Part shown: positions 1-6,623 of the stretch, piece after piece | How the letters are laid out: each line of letters opens with the position of its first letter | Position numbering within the stretch: position 1 is the stretch's first letter | NCBI GenBank assembly: GCA_003487005.1 | Contig: DNFG01000253.1 | Location: 14,518-22,586 of the forward strand | Direction of reading: 5' to 3' | Origin: Bryobacterales bacterium | GTDB lineage: Bacteria > Acidobacteriota > Terriglobia > Bryobacterales > Bryobacteraceae | Length of the DNA stretch: 8,069 nucleotides | Program-made: the position numbers and the translations under genes | Notes under the pieces: model-generated | Told to the model about the DNA's origin: nothing | Databases searched by the model: none | Seen by the model: the letters and a program-made list of their open reading frames with translations, nothing else

Positions 1-1
1 G

Positions 2-343
2 AAGCCGTTTCTGATGGACCAGCGGCGGGTGGCGGGTTTGGGGAATATCTGGGCCGCGGAGGCGCTGTTCGGAGCGAGGATTCATCCGGCGCGGCGAGTG
101 GATTCGCTGGGGGAGGGGGAGTGGAAGGCGCTGCACCGGTCAGTGCGGGCGACATTGCGGCGGGCGATTGAAAACACGATGAAGGTGACGGCGGGGCCGG
201 AGGAGTTTCCTGAGGCGGACCTGCTGCTGACGCGGGTGTACGGAAGGGCAGGGCAGGCGTGCCGGCGGTGTGGGTCGGTGGTAGAACGGGTGGTGCAGGC
301 GGCGCGTGCGACGTTTTACTGTCCGGGCTGTCAGGAGAGGTGA
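2..343 (+). CDS. mutM: Formamidopyrimidine-DNA glycosylase (Fpg/MutM family), C-terminal part; 5' end outside window
   Basis: This is the C-terminal part of a base-excision-repair DNA glycosylase/AP lyase of the Fpg/Nei family, which removes oxidised purines such as 8-oxoguanine. The frame is open from base 2, so the ATG at 14 is an internal methionine and not the start. What is visible is the helix-two-turn-helix segment (DQRRVAGLGNIWAAEALF, then IHPARR) and a C-terminal zinc finger with spacing C-X2-C-X16-C-X2-C (bases 260-331). The zinc finger includes the conserved Arg of the DNA-contacting loop in QAARATFYC and is preceded by the typical VYGRAG stretch. The catalytic N-terminal Pro-Glu lies upstream of the window and cannot be checked. 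That leaves Fpg versus endonuclease VIII-like (Nei) open, although the VYGRAG...CRRCG...CPGCQ ending is typical of MutM. The gene ends about 40 bases before the tRNA gene on the same strand. Confidence 0.9.
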   Translation, partial: KPFLMDQRRVAGLGNIWAAEALFGARIHPARRVDSLGEGEWKALHRSVRATLRRAIENTMKVTAGPEEFPEADLLLTRVYGRAGQACRRCGSVVERVVQAARATFYCPGCQER

Positions 344-382
344 GCGTTGCGGAGGGGCGGGGGAGTCGGCTACTCTGGAGGA

Positions 383-472
383 GGTGAGGTGCGAGAGTGG
401 TTGAATCGGGCGGTCTCGAAAACCGTTGAACCTTTACGGGTTCCGTGGGTTCGAATCCCACCCTCACCGCCA
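383..472 (+). tRNA. tRNA-Ser, anticodon CGA (reads UCG)
   Basis: This is a complete class II tRNA. The acceptor stem GGTGAGG (383-389) pairs perfectly with CCTCACC (462-468), followed by discriminator G469 and an encoded CCA (470-472). The anticodon stem GCGGT/ACCGT (410-414 with 422-426) encloses the loop CTCGAAA, with anticodon CGA at 417-419. The long variable arm, diagnostic of Ser/Leu/Tyr tRNAs, is formed by GAACC/GGTTC (428-432 with 439-443). The T arm is GTGGG/CCCAC (445-449 with 457-461) around TTCGAAT. The G discriminator and CGA anticodon give serine. A near-perfect terminator follows 17 bases downstream. No repeat of the tRNA 3' end is visible elsewhere in the window, so there is no sign of an integrated element using it as an attachment site. 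Confidence 0.97.
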
Positions 473-489
473 GGAACTTGAAGGTTGCG

Positions 490-513
490 TGGCCGGGAAA
501 TCCCGGCCATTTT
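490..513 (+). terminator. Rho-independent terminator downstream of tRNA-Ser
   Basis: Inverted repeat TGGCCGGG - AAAT - CCCGGCCA (490-509) is a perfect 8-bp, G+C-rich stem with a 4-base loop. It is followed directly by TTTT (510-513) and a T-rich GCTTCT tail. The U-tract is on the + strand side only, so it terminates transcription from the tRNA gene. On the - strand, where the converging oxidoreductase gene ends at 539, the hairpin is not followed by Ts and is at best a weak terminator. Confidence 0.88.
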
Positions 514-538
514 GCTTCTGAGGAGGCGCCGGGGCGGC

Positions 539-2470
539 TCAGGCATAGCAGCGGATTTCGAAGACGCGGGCGAGATCGGAGCCGTTGGTGGCGGTGATCT
601 CGATGCGGAGGCGATCGGTGGTGACCGGGTCGACTCGGTGTCGGTTGAGGCGCTGGTGGTTGCCGGTCACGTTCGCGATTTCGCGGTCGCCGGCGAGGAG
701 GCGGTAGTCACGGACGGTTTCGGGCTGGGGGGCGCGGATCATCGGCTTGTTGTGGGTGTTGGCGGAAGTGAGGGTCAACTCTCGCTGGAAGCCGGTGTCG
801 AAGGTCAACTGGATTTCGCGGAGGGTGACAGGCTTGGGCCAGCGGAGTTCAAGCCAGGCACCCGCGTCGGAGAGGCGGGCCTGCCACTGATGAATTTCCT
901 TGCCCGGGATGTCGCGGACCCAGCCGTCGAGAACATGGGCGGCGGGTGCGTGGGGGAGTTCGGCGGAGGCGGAGACGGAGGCCTGGCGGGCGAGGTCGGC
1001 GGGGTCTTCGTTGCGGACGCCGCGGAGGGTCTGGTCGTCGCGCAGGAGGGTTTGCTGGAGGCGCTGGACGCGCTTCGGGTCCTGGGCGAGTTGGCGAGCG
1101 GTGATGTTCTGGTCGAGACAGTGGGTGACGGCGGTGCCGACAGCCTGACCGATACAGGCGCAAGTGGCCATGACGCGCGTGGAGGTGAACGCGGCGTGGG
1201 TGGCGCTGATGTTGCGGCCAGCCATCCAGAGATTGGGGATGTTCTTCGAATAGAGCGAACGGAGGGGGATGTTGAAGACTTCGGGAGTCCGGAGGACGGT
1301 GTTGGGGGGCAGGTCGGGGCGGTCGAAACCGCCGGGCGGGTGGTCGTCCATGGGCCAGCCACCGATGGCGACAGCGTCGTCGAAGGTGCCGCGAAGGAGG
1401 TCGTGTTCGGTGAGCAGGTGGTCGCCGATGACGCGGCGAGAACCGCGTTTGCCGGGCATCATGCCGACCCAGTCGAGGGCCCAATTGGCGGAATCGGGGT
1501 GGTTTCCGCTGTTTTTGATGTAGTCCCAGACGCCGGTGACGATGGAGAGGAGCTGGAATCGGATTCGTTCGTTGTCGCGAATGGTGTCGTAATCGCCGCC
1601 CCATTCGATCCACCAGTAGCCATACTCCCAGGCGCGTGTGCCGCGGAACCGGAGGTGTTCTTTAGTCACTTTGCGCGCCCATTTTGGGGGTTTGTAGGGC
1701 ATGGGACGGCCGAAATCGCGCGAGGTGAACAGGATGGAGGAGCCGAGGGTCTCCTGATCTGCCTTTTCTGGTGCGAGCGACTCGTTGAATTCCGAGCGGG
1801 CTTCGCGCCCGGTACGGAACTCGGCCCCGGCTTCAAGGGCGAGGCGGGAATCACCGGTGGCATCGACAAAATGAGGGGCGCGGATCCGGTAGAGGTGTTC
1901 GGACTTGTCGCAGCGGGCCATGATGCTGGCGATGCGGCCATTCTGCATGGTGGCGGAGTAGAGGGTGGTTTCGAGCAGCAGGGTGATGTTGGGTTCGGAG
2001 ATGATTTTGTCGTAGAGGAGCAGGTCCCAGAGTTCCCAGCAGCGTTGGGGGTTGTTGGCGGCGTCGTCGAGGCGGAGTTCCTCGATCAGTCCGCCCTCCC
2101 GCCACCCGGGGCGACCGCGATGGGAGTTGGCGCCGACGATGTGCATTTTGACTTCGCTGGAGGAGTTGCCGCCGAGGCGGGAGCGGTCCTGGAGGAGGAT
2201 GACCCGGGCGCCGCGGCGGGCGGCGGCGAGGGCGGCACAGATGCCGGCGAGTCCGCCACCGGCGATGCAGACATCGGCCTGGATCTCGACGAGCGACATG
2301 TTCGGCTCCGCAGCAAGGGCACCGCGGCGGGCAGAGGGTGGGGCGATCACCTCGAAACGGGGCGCCGTGACGGGGAGGGCCGGGGATTGTGCAGCTTGCC
2401 CAGGCGAGGCGAAGACATAGAGCGAGTAGCCGGTGAAGGGGAGGGCGGACAGCAGGTCGCGGCGTTTCAT
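539..2470 (-). CDS. Exported FAD-dependent oxidoreductase (FAD_oxidored family) with C-terminal beta-rich domain
   Basis: This 643-residue flavoprotein begins with MKRRDLLSAL, a twin-arginine-like motif, then a moderately hydrophobic stretch and ASPGQA, a plausible cleavage site near residue 26. Tat export would fit a protein that folds around FAD in the cytoplasm. The Rossmann FAD-binding motif is at residues 67-92 (VCIAGGGLAGICAA, glycines 71, 72, 73 and 76), followed by LGGNSSSE (99-106), typical of FAD-dependent oxidoreductases of the PF12831 type. A second FAD-contacting region lies at about 410-448 (IPNLWMAGRNISATHAAF, then CIGQAVGTA). Residues about 500-643 are rich in alternating hydrophobic residues and resemble a beta-sandwich, possibly a discoidin-like or other carbohydrate-binding module. 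The substrate cannot be read from the sequence. The start at 2470 gives an intact signal peptide, though I see only a weak purine-rich site (AGAAAG) upstream. About 210 bases separate it from the next gene upstream, so it probably has its own promoter. Confidence 0.88.
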   Translation of the reverse strand: MKRRDLLSALPFTGYSLYVFASPGQAAQSPALPVTAPRFEVIAPPSARRGALAAEPNMSLVEIQADVCIAGGGLAGICAALAAARRGARVILLQDRSRLGGNSSSEVKMHIVGANSHRGRPGWREGGLIEELRLDDAANNPQRCWELWDLLLYDKIISEPNITLLLETTLYSATMQNGRIASIMARCDKSEHLYRIRAPHFVDATGDSRLALEAGAEFRTGREARSEFNESLAPEKADQETLGSSILFTSRDFGRPMPYKPPKWARKVTKEHLRFRGTRAWEYGYWWIEWGGDYDTIRDNERIRFQLLSIVTGVWDYIKNSGNHPDSANWALDWVGMMPGKRGSRRVIGDHLLTEHDLLRGTFDDAVAIGGWPMDDHPPGGFDRPDLPPNTVLRTPEVFNIPLRSLYSKNIPNLWMAGRNISATHAAFTSTRVMATCACIGQAVGTAVTHCLDQNITARQLAQDPKRVQRLQQTLLRDDQTLRGVRNEDPADLARQASVSASAELPHAPAAHVLDGWVRDIPGKEIHQWQARLSDAGAWLELRWPKPVTLREIQLTFDTGFQRELTLTSANTHNKPMIRAPQPETVRDYRLLAGDREIANVTGNHQRLNRHRVDPVTTDRLRIEITATNGSDLARVFEIRCYA

Positions 2471-2680
2471 GAGTGGGCTTTCTGCCTGTTATGTCTATCA
2501 CAAGAGGGGATCAGCGGGGCGTCATGTGGCGGCGGAGGAGCACGAAGCGGCAGAGGCCGGCAGCAGCAGCGCCACGGGCGGTGGATGGAGAGCCGGAGGG
2601 GGTCCATGGGGACCGGCGGCGTGCAAGGACTGGGCAGGAAGCTCGTCTCAAGCCACTCAAATAGCCAGGAACCGATTCAG
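2471..2680 (-). other. Intergenic region between the small exported protein gene and the oxidoreductase gene
   Basis: This is the largest non-coding stretch of the - strand block, about 210 bases. It presumably holds the end of the upstream operon's transcript and the promoter of the oxidoreductase gene. I see no clear sigma-70-type -35/-10 pair. The only A+T-richer patch is at about 2485-2505 (TTGTGATAGACATAAC on the - strand), just upstream of the oxidoreductase start. A short inverted repeat GGTCC-ATGG-GGACC (2601-2614) has no T-tract and is not convincing as a terminator. Short + strand reading frames here show no recognisable protein features. Confidence 0.4.
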
Positions 2681-3259
2681 CTAGCGCTTTTCGCGCGGAG
2701 AAACGTCCAGAACGAGAATGCTGCCCGAGTCGAAGGTGATATTCGGGGCGGTGGCGGCCATCTGGACGATGATGAGCGAGGCGGCCGCGCCCACCCCGGC
2801 GCCGATGGCGGCGCCTTTGCCGCCGCCGGCAATGCCCCCGATCAGGGCGCCGATGCCTGAGACAGCGGCGACCTTGCCGATGTTGTTCTTCTTGGAAACC
2901 ATGAAGCCTTCCTCGTCCACGTCGGCTTTACCTTGGGAGTTCGTGAAGGACTTGACGTCACTGCGGATATCGAGTTTGGATTTGTCCTTGAGATGAAGGG
3001 TCTGGAAAGCGAGCGACAGAGTCGACTTGCCTTTCAGTTTTTTGCCGCTCTTGGCTTCGCGGACCTCACCTTCGACGATGGAGCCGGCGAATTGCTCGGG
3101 GGTCATGACCTGGGCGGAGATCTTGTCGCCCTTCTGGTTCGTGTTCGTGCTGACGGGAGCGAGCAGGCGGACGCGGAACTCGGTGTTCTTGGCGAGCTGG
3201 GGGCCGTTGGCGAGAGCCAGAAGCGCCGAGAGAAGCAGGAGAAGAGTGGAACGAATCAT
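2681..3259 (-). CDS. Small exported glycine-zipper protein of unknown function
   Basis: This 192-residue protein has an N-terminal Sec signal peptide (MIRSTLLLLLSALLALANG, cleavage near residue 18-19). It continues with a beta-rich region (about 22-110) of the pattern 'fixed threshold of an inhibitor-like secreted domain': EFRVRLLAPVSTNTNQKGD, then a Val/Ile-Glu-Gly-Glu-Val stretch and KLKGKSTLSLAF. A glycine-zipper segment follows (about 134-165, GIGALIGGIAGGGKGAAIG), which could insert in or lie on a membrane. The tail TFDSGSILVLDV resembles the closing strand of the same beta domain. I recall similar small secreted proteins being common in Acidobacteriota, but no function is established to my knowledge. 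Start choice is supported by a strong Shine-Dalgarno AGAGGTG (3264-3270). The gene lies 12 bases after the stop of the upstream membrane-protein gene, so it is very likely the last gene of that operon. Confidence 0.82.
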   Translation of the reverse strand: MIRSTLLLLLSALLALANGPQLAKNTEFRVRLLAPVSTNTNQKGDKISAQVMTPEQFAGSIVEGEVREAKSGKKLKGKSTLSLAFQTLHLKDKSKLDIRSDVKSFTNSQGKADVDEEGFMVSKKNNIGKVAAVSGIGALIGGIAGGGKGAAIGAGVGAAASLIIVQMAATAPNITFDSGSILVLDVSPREKR

Positions 3260-3263
3260 GGCA

Positions 3264-3270
3264 CACCTCT
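3264..3270 (-). promoter_or_regulatory. Ribosome binding site of the glycine-zipper protein gene
   Basis: On the - strand, AGAGGTG lies 4 bases before the ATG at 3259, with the GAGG core 6 bases away. It sits in the 12-base gap after the upstream gene's TAA (3274-3272). It fixes the start so that the signal peptide is complete. The same AGAGGTG sequence precedes the protease gene of this operon. Confidence 0.75.
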
Positions 3271-3271
3271 A

Positions 3272-4282
3272 TTAAGGGGAAAAACGGGCAGCGCGCGCAA
3301 CCAGGGGTTCGAGCGCGCGTCGGACGGGTTCGACGTTGTTGAGTTGGGACCAGTCGAGGTCGAATGGGGAACTCTGCGACAGGTGAAGGCGAACGCCGGT
3401 GGTGGATTCCTTGCGAACGAGAGGTTCGACGCGGGTCAATTGAGAGAACGGGATAACGCGGACGCCGAGGATGGACGTAACGCGAAGCGCCTCGCGATCC
3501 GCTGAGACGCGGCGGGCGGCGGCGGTCGCATTCTTGAGCAGGCGGAGAAGAAAGAGGGCGGCGATGGCCCAGAAGAAGCCGACCCCTCCGACGATTTCGT
3601 CGCGAGCCTCGGCGGCGGAATCGGCGAGGTAGAGCGGGAAATAGAAAATGACGGCGAACATCACGATTGAGACGGCATCGAGAATGGCGAGCATCGCGGG
3701 ATCGGAATGGGCTTCATCCGGGCGGGGCGCGCGTCCGGGCAGCAGGAGGTAGAGCAGCACGGCGGCGGCGATCCAGGCGAAGCCCAGGCCGCGGAACGGG
3801 TACACGAGTGATCGAGGGGCCTTGCTGTCGCGCGGGGTGGTTTCCCAGCGGATTTCGAGGTAGTGATTGGGAGAGAGGCCGGAGGGGAGGTAACTGACGA
3901 GCCAGACAGCGCGGATCTGCTTCAGTTGGTCGAAATAGGCTGCAATGCGGGGATCGTCGACGGTGAGCCAGGCGCCACCGGCGCGTTCGGTTTCCAGGAA
4001 CCAGTCCCTGGTGTCATCGATGGGTTCGAGAAGGCGGTGTTCCACCTGGCGGGCGCGAAAACTCTCCAAGGAACCGGGGTTGGTGTTCCTGCGGAGGAAC
4101 TCGCGGGCAGCGAACATGGCGCCGGGCAGCACGGGCCCGTTCCGGGGGGCGTACTCGGCCTTGTACCTTACTTCAAAGTCGATGGCCTCGACGCGGAACA
4201 GGGCTTCGGGCGACCAGGCGGCGAGCCAGATGCCGGCCGCGACCCCGGCGGCCAGAGCGAGGCGGCGGAGGAGTTCCCTCAT
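3272..4282 (-). CDS. Four-TM membrane protein with large extracytoplasmic domain and PH-like C-terminal tail
   Basis: I do not recognise a named family for this 336-residue protein. Predicted layout: TM1 at about 7-24 (preceded by Arg residues, so N-terminus inside); a soluble extracytoplasmic region at about 25-165; TM2 at 166-182 (AWIAAAVLLYLLL); a short basic cytoplasmic loop; TM3 at 199-219; a short acidic outside loop; TM4 at 231-249; and a cytoplasmic tail from about 250 to the end. The tail (VSADREALRVTSILGVRVIPFSQL and following) resembles bacterial PH-like domains of membrane proteins, in which a strand is followed by an 'IPF-S-Q-L' turn. The charge distribution supports this topology. 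Its ATG overlaps the TGA of the preceding gene (ATGA, 4282-4279), implying translational coupling, with GGAAGGG upstream as a possible ribosome site. Function is unknown; context suggests a partner of the upstream membrane protease. Confidence 0.78.
   Translation of the reverse strand: MRELLRRLALAAGVAAGIWLAAWSPEALFRVEAIDFEVRYKAEYAPRNGPVLPGAMFAAREFLRRNTNPGSLESFRARQVEHRLLEPIDDTRDWFLETERAGGAWLTVDDPRIAAYFDQLKQIRAVWLVSYLPSGLSPNHYLEIRWETTPRDSKAPRSLVYPFRGLGFAWIAAAVLLYLLLPGRAPRPDEAHSDPAMLAILDAVSIVMFAVIFYFPLYLADSAAEARDEIVGGVGFFWAIAALFLLRLLKNATAAARRVSADREALRVTSILGVRVIPFSQLTRVEPLVRKESTTGVRLHLSQSSPFDLDWSQLNNVEPVRRALEPLVARAARFSP
4279..4282 (-). promoter_or_regulatory. ATGA stop/start overlap (translational coupling)
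   Basis: On the - strand the TGA of the protease gene and the ATG of the four-TM membrane protein share the tetranucleotide ATGA. This arrangement usually couples translation of the two proteins and supports a fixed stoichiometry or a physical complex. It is also strong evidence that both starts and stops are called correctly. Confidence 0.85.
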
Positions 4283-6612
4283 CGCGCGCCACCCTTCCGG
4301 ATCAGGATCTGGGTTTGGAACTCGCCGCGGTTGTCGAAGTTGTTGTCGTCGTTGATGCCAAGTTCGAGGATGCCATCGAAGGGGGCGGTGAAGGCGGCGC
4401 CTTCGCCGATTAGAACGGGTGTGGATGTCTGATTCTTCAGGGACTTGATTCGGGCGAGCAGGGCGCCGGTGTTGGCGCGGGAGATGGGTTTGAAGAAGCC
4501 GCCGGTGGCTCCCGGGAGTCCCTCGGGTCCACAGGCATCGTCACTGCCCTTGATGGGCTGAATCTCGCCTTCGGCCTGGATGGCGATGGTGTTATTGCGG
4601 CGGACGGACAGTCCGGTAGAGAGCCAGACGGTGTTGCCGGGGACGCGAATCCGGTGAGCTGCCCTCCATTCGAGGCTGGAGGGGGCTGGTGTGGCGGACT
4701 GGCCATGTTCACGGGCGAGGGCGGCGACGGCGCCGGAAATGCCGGAATCGCGTGCGGCGTCAGGAAACGGCAGAGTGCGGAGGGCGGCCTGCGCGAGGGC
4801 GAGTTCGCTGCGAGGCTGGACGGCAGGCGGGGAGGCGGTGGCGAGAAGGGGTTGCAGGCGGGCGATGCGTTCGCCGGTGGGTGGGTGGGTGCTGACCAGG
4901 GCGAGGAAGCGGGCGCCGCGGGAGGCGCCGCGACCTGTGGATTCTCCCTGAAGTTTCTCGAAGAACGTCGCGAGGCCGTGCGGGGAGTAGCCGGCGGCCT
5001 GCATGATTTCCGCCCCGAGGCGATCGGCCTGATACTCGTCGTTGCGACTGTACTTGAGGCCGGCCATCAGGACGCCGGCGCCGCCCGCGGTGGCGATGAT
5101 GTCGCCCCACCGTTCGCTCTTGCGGCTGACAGCAAGGCTGGCGCCCATGGCGACGGCGGTGAGGAGGAGTTGTTTGGACATGGCCCGGGTACTGTGCCGG
5201 GCGACGACGTGGGCGATTTCGTGGGCGAGGACGCCGGCGAGTTCGTCTTCGCTCTCGGCGAGTTCGACCAGGCCCCGATTGACGTAAATGTAGCCACCAG
5301 GGACAGCGAAGGCGTTCACTTCGCGAGTATTGACGACCGAAAAACGCCATTCGGCGGCGCGTGGGGCGTGGGCAGCGAGGCGGCGGCCGATGCGGTCGAC
5401 GGCTGTGCCGGCTTCGGATCCGGCGACGAGGGGGAGGCGGCGGTCGAGATCGGCGGCATACTTGCGGCCGAGGGCGAGTTCGTCGTCCACGGAGAAGAAG
5501 TTGAGGCCCTCCCAGGGCTGCTTCTGCCGATCAGCGGCGGCTGGCGGCGGAGCGAGGAGCAACGCTGCGAGGACGAGGGAGGTGGCGGCCGGGCGGGGCG
5601 TGGCGAAGGACTGGAGGGCGGCCGCGGCGAAAGCGGCGAAGCCGATCGCGGTGGGGAGGGCGTTCCAGCCGGAGGCGAACACGGCGTCGAGGCCGCCGGG
5701 CCAGGCGGCGAGTTGGACGGTGGCCGTGGCGGCAGCGGCGAGGCTGAGCAGGGTCCGGACACCGCCCTGGAACCAGCCCGAGGCCGCGAGAGCGATCGAG
5801 GCGGCGGCTATCCAGGGCAACGGTTCGGGGGAGGCGGCGCCGAAATGGATGGCGGCCCAGGCGGCGAAGCCGAGGAGCAGGCGGCGGAAGGGTTCGGCGG
5901 CGCCAATGCCGGGTCCGGAGACGATCGCGCCGGCGGGCAGGCGGGCTGCGAGCAGAGCCCGAACAGCAGCGTAGTTCTCTGGGGTGCAGTGGAGGCGGAG
6001 GACCACACGCCAACTGTTTCTGAGGCTGAAGACGCGATCGGCGGCGTGTTCATTGACCCGCTGAATCTCGCTCCATTCGATGCCCATGGATTCCCGTGAC
6101 GCTGCGAGGAGGCCGGCTCCGGCAACGCCCGGGCGCCCGCTGAGTACGCCAGCGGCGATGGCCGCCCGGTTGGCCCATCTGCCGCGGTTGGACCTGGACA
6201 CGTAGCCGATACCCTCGCTGTTGATGGCAAAGGAGGCGCGGTAACGGTTGTTGAAAAAGACGGCCATGACGAAGATGACGAGGAGGGCGAGGATGAAGAC
6301 GGCAAGCCCGGTCATCGCGCTAATCATCAGGAATTCTTCGGCGGAAAACTCTCCCGCCAGGGCGAATGCGACGCTGAGCAGGACGATCATGATCAATGCG
6401 GTCCAGAGGAAGACTTTGCCGAAGTCATAGAGGATGAACCTGCTGGTGAGCAGGGGCATGTCAATTTCCCAGACGATTTCGCCGGGGGGCGCCGTGGCAG
6501 ATGCGGGCAGAGCCGCGCCGCAAAGACCACAGAATTGGGCCTCGCCCGCAGTGGGAGCCCCACAAGCGGGGCACTGCCCACCGGCGACTCTGCTGGCGTG
6601 GCCTGCATTCAT
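4279..6612 (-). CDS. Membrane-anchored M48 metallopeptidase fused to zinc ribbon, PH-like domain and LecA-like domain
   Basis: This 777-residue multi-domain protein has the following order. A zinc ribbon (C14, C17, C28, C31). Two TM segments (about 66-86, 97-121). A PH-like domain (about 122-228, including IEWSEIQRV and WRVVLRLHC). Weaker TM segments at about 241-257, 266-280, 287-303, 318-336 and 342-358. An M48 zinc-peptidase domain (about 365-595) with NAFAVPGGYIYVNRGLV (433-449), the catalytic motif HEIAH (464-468) and the third zinc ligand candidate E526 in EYQAD. A C-terminal domain (about 646-773) resembling PA-IL/LecA galactose-binding lectins (CGPEG, GALLARI, LGINDDNNFDNRGEF). Seven TM segments with the N-terminus inside place protease and lectin in the periplasm, and the Arg placement before TM3, TM5 and TM7 fits. 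The last TM (SLVLAALLLAPPPAAAD) looks like an internal signal peptide. All zinc ligands are intact, so it should be active. A ribosome site precedes the start 9 bases after the upstream gene. Confidence 0.88.
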   Translation of the reverse strand: MNAGHASRVAGGQCPACGAPTAGEAQFCGLCGAALPASATAPPGEIVWEIDMPLLTSRFILYDFGKVFLWTALIMIVLLSVAFALAGEFSAEEFLMISAMTGLAVFILALLVIFVMAVFFNNRYRASFAINSEGIGYVSRSNRGRWANRAAIAAGVLSGRPGVAGAGLLAASRESMGIEWSEIQRVNEHAADRVFSLRNSWRVVLRLHCTPENYAAVRALLAARLPAGAIVSGPGIGAAEPFRRLLLGFAAWAAIHFGAASPEPLPWIAAASIALAASGWFQGGVRTLLSLAAAATATVQLAAWPGGLDAVFASGWNALPTAIGFAAFAAAALQSFATPRPAATSLVLAALLLAPPPAAADRQKQPWEGLNFFSVDDELALGRKYAADLDRRLPLVAGSEAGTAVDRIGRRLAAHAPRAAEWRFSVVNTREVNAFAVPGGYIYVNRGLVELAESEDELAGVLAHEIAHVVARHSTRAMSKQLLLTAVAMGASLAVSRKSERWGDIIATAGGAGVLMAGLKYSRNDEYQADRLGAEIMQAAGYSPHGLATFFEKLQGESTGRGASRGARFLALVSTHPPTGERIARLQPLLATASPPAVQPRSELALAQAALRTLPFPDAARDSGISGAVAALAREHGQSATPAPSSLEWRAAHRIRVPGNTVWLSTGLSVRRNNTIAIQAEGEIQPIKGSDDACGPEGLPGATGGFFKPISRANTGALLARIKSLKNQTSTPVLIGEGAAFTAPFDGILELGINDDNNFDNRGEFQTQILIRKGGAR

Positions 6613-6615
6613 GGT

Positions 6616-6623
6616 TCACCTCT
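6616..6623 (-). promoter_or_regulatory. Ribosome binding site of the M48 peptidase gene, overlapping the upstream stop codon
   Basis: On the - strand AGAGGTGA lies 3 bases before the ATG at 6612, with the GAGG core (6622-6619) 6 bases from the start. It overlaps the TAG stop (6624-6622) of the AIM24-family gene. This supports the chosen start with its complete N-terminal zinc ribbon and an operon with the upstream gene. Confidence 0.75.

Noticed and set aside
347..376. Possible tRNA promoter TTGCGG - 18 bases - TACTCT
   Set aside because: Only about half of the positions match each consensus, and transcription would start almost at the mature tRNA 5' end. The tRNA may instead be transcribed with the upstream glycosylase gene.
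383..513. tRNA gene as an integration site for a mobile element
   Set aside because: No copy of the tRNA 3' end elsewhere in the window, no integrase, and the following genes look like ordinary chromosomal genes.
2433..2684. Short + strand reading frames in the intergenic region before the oxidoreductase gene
   Set aside because: Basic/Gly-rich, no ribosome site or motif, and partly inside or antisense to neighbouring genes.
485..2860. Long + strand reading frame (791 codons) opposite the FAD oxidoreductase and the small exported protein
   Set aside because: Its product is Gly/Ala/Glu/Asp-rich low complexity without motifs, and it runs across two convincingly coded - strand genes and their intergenic region. 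It is an antisense shadow of high-G+C codon use.
4654..6099. Long + strand reading frame (481 codons) opposite the M48 peptidase gene
   Set aside because: Same low-complexity Gly/Glu/Ala composition, no domain, and the - strand frame contains the intact catalytic motifs.
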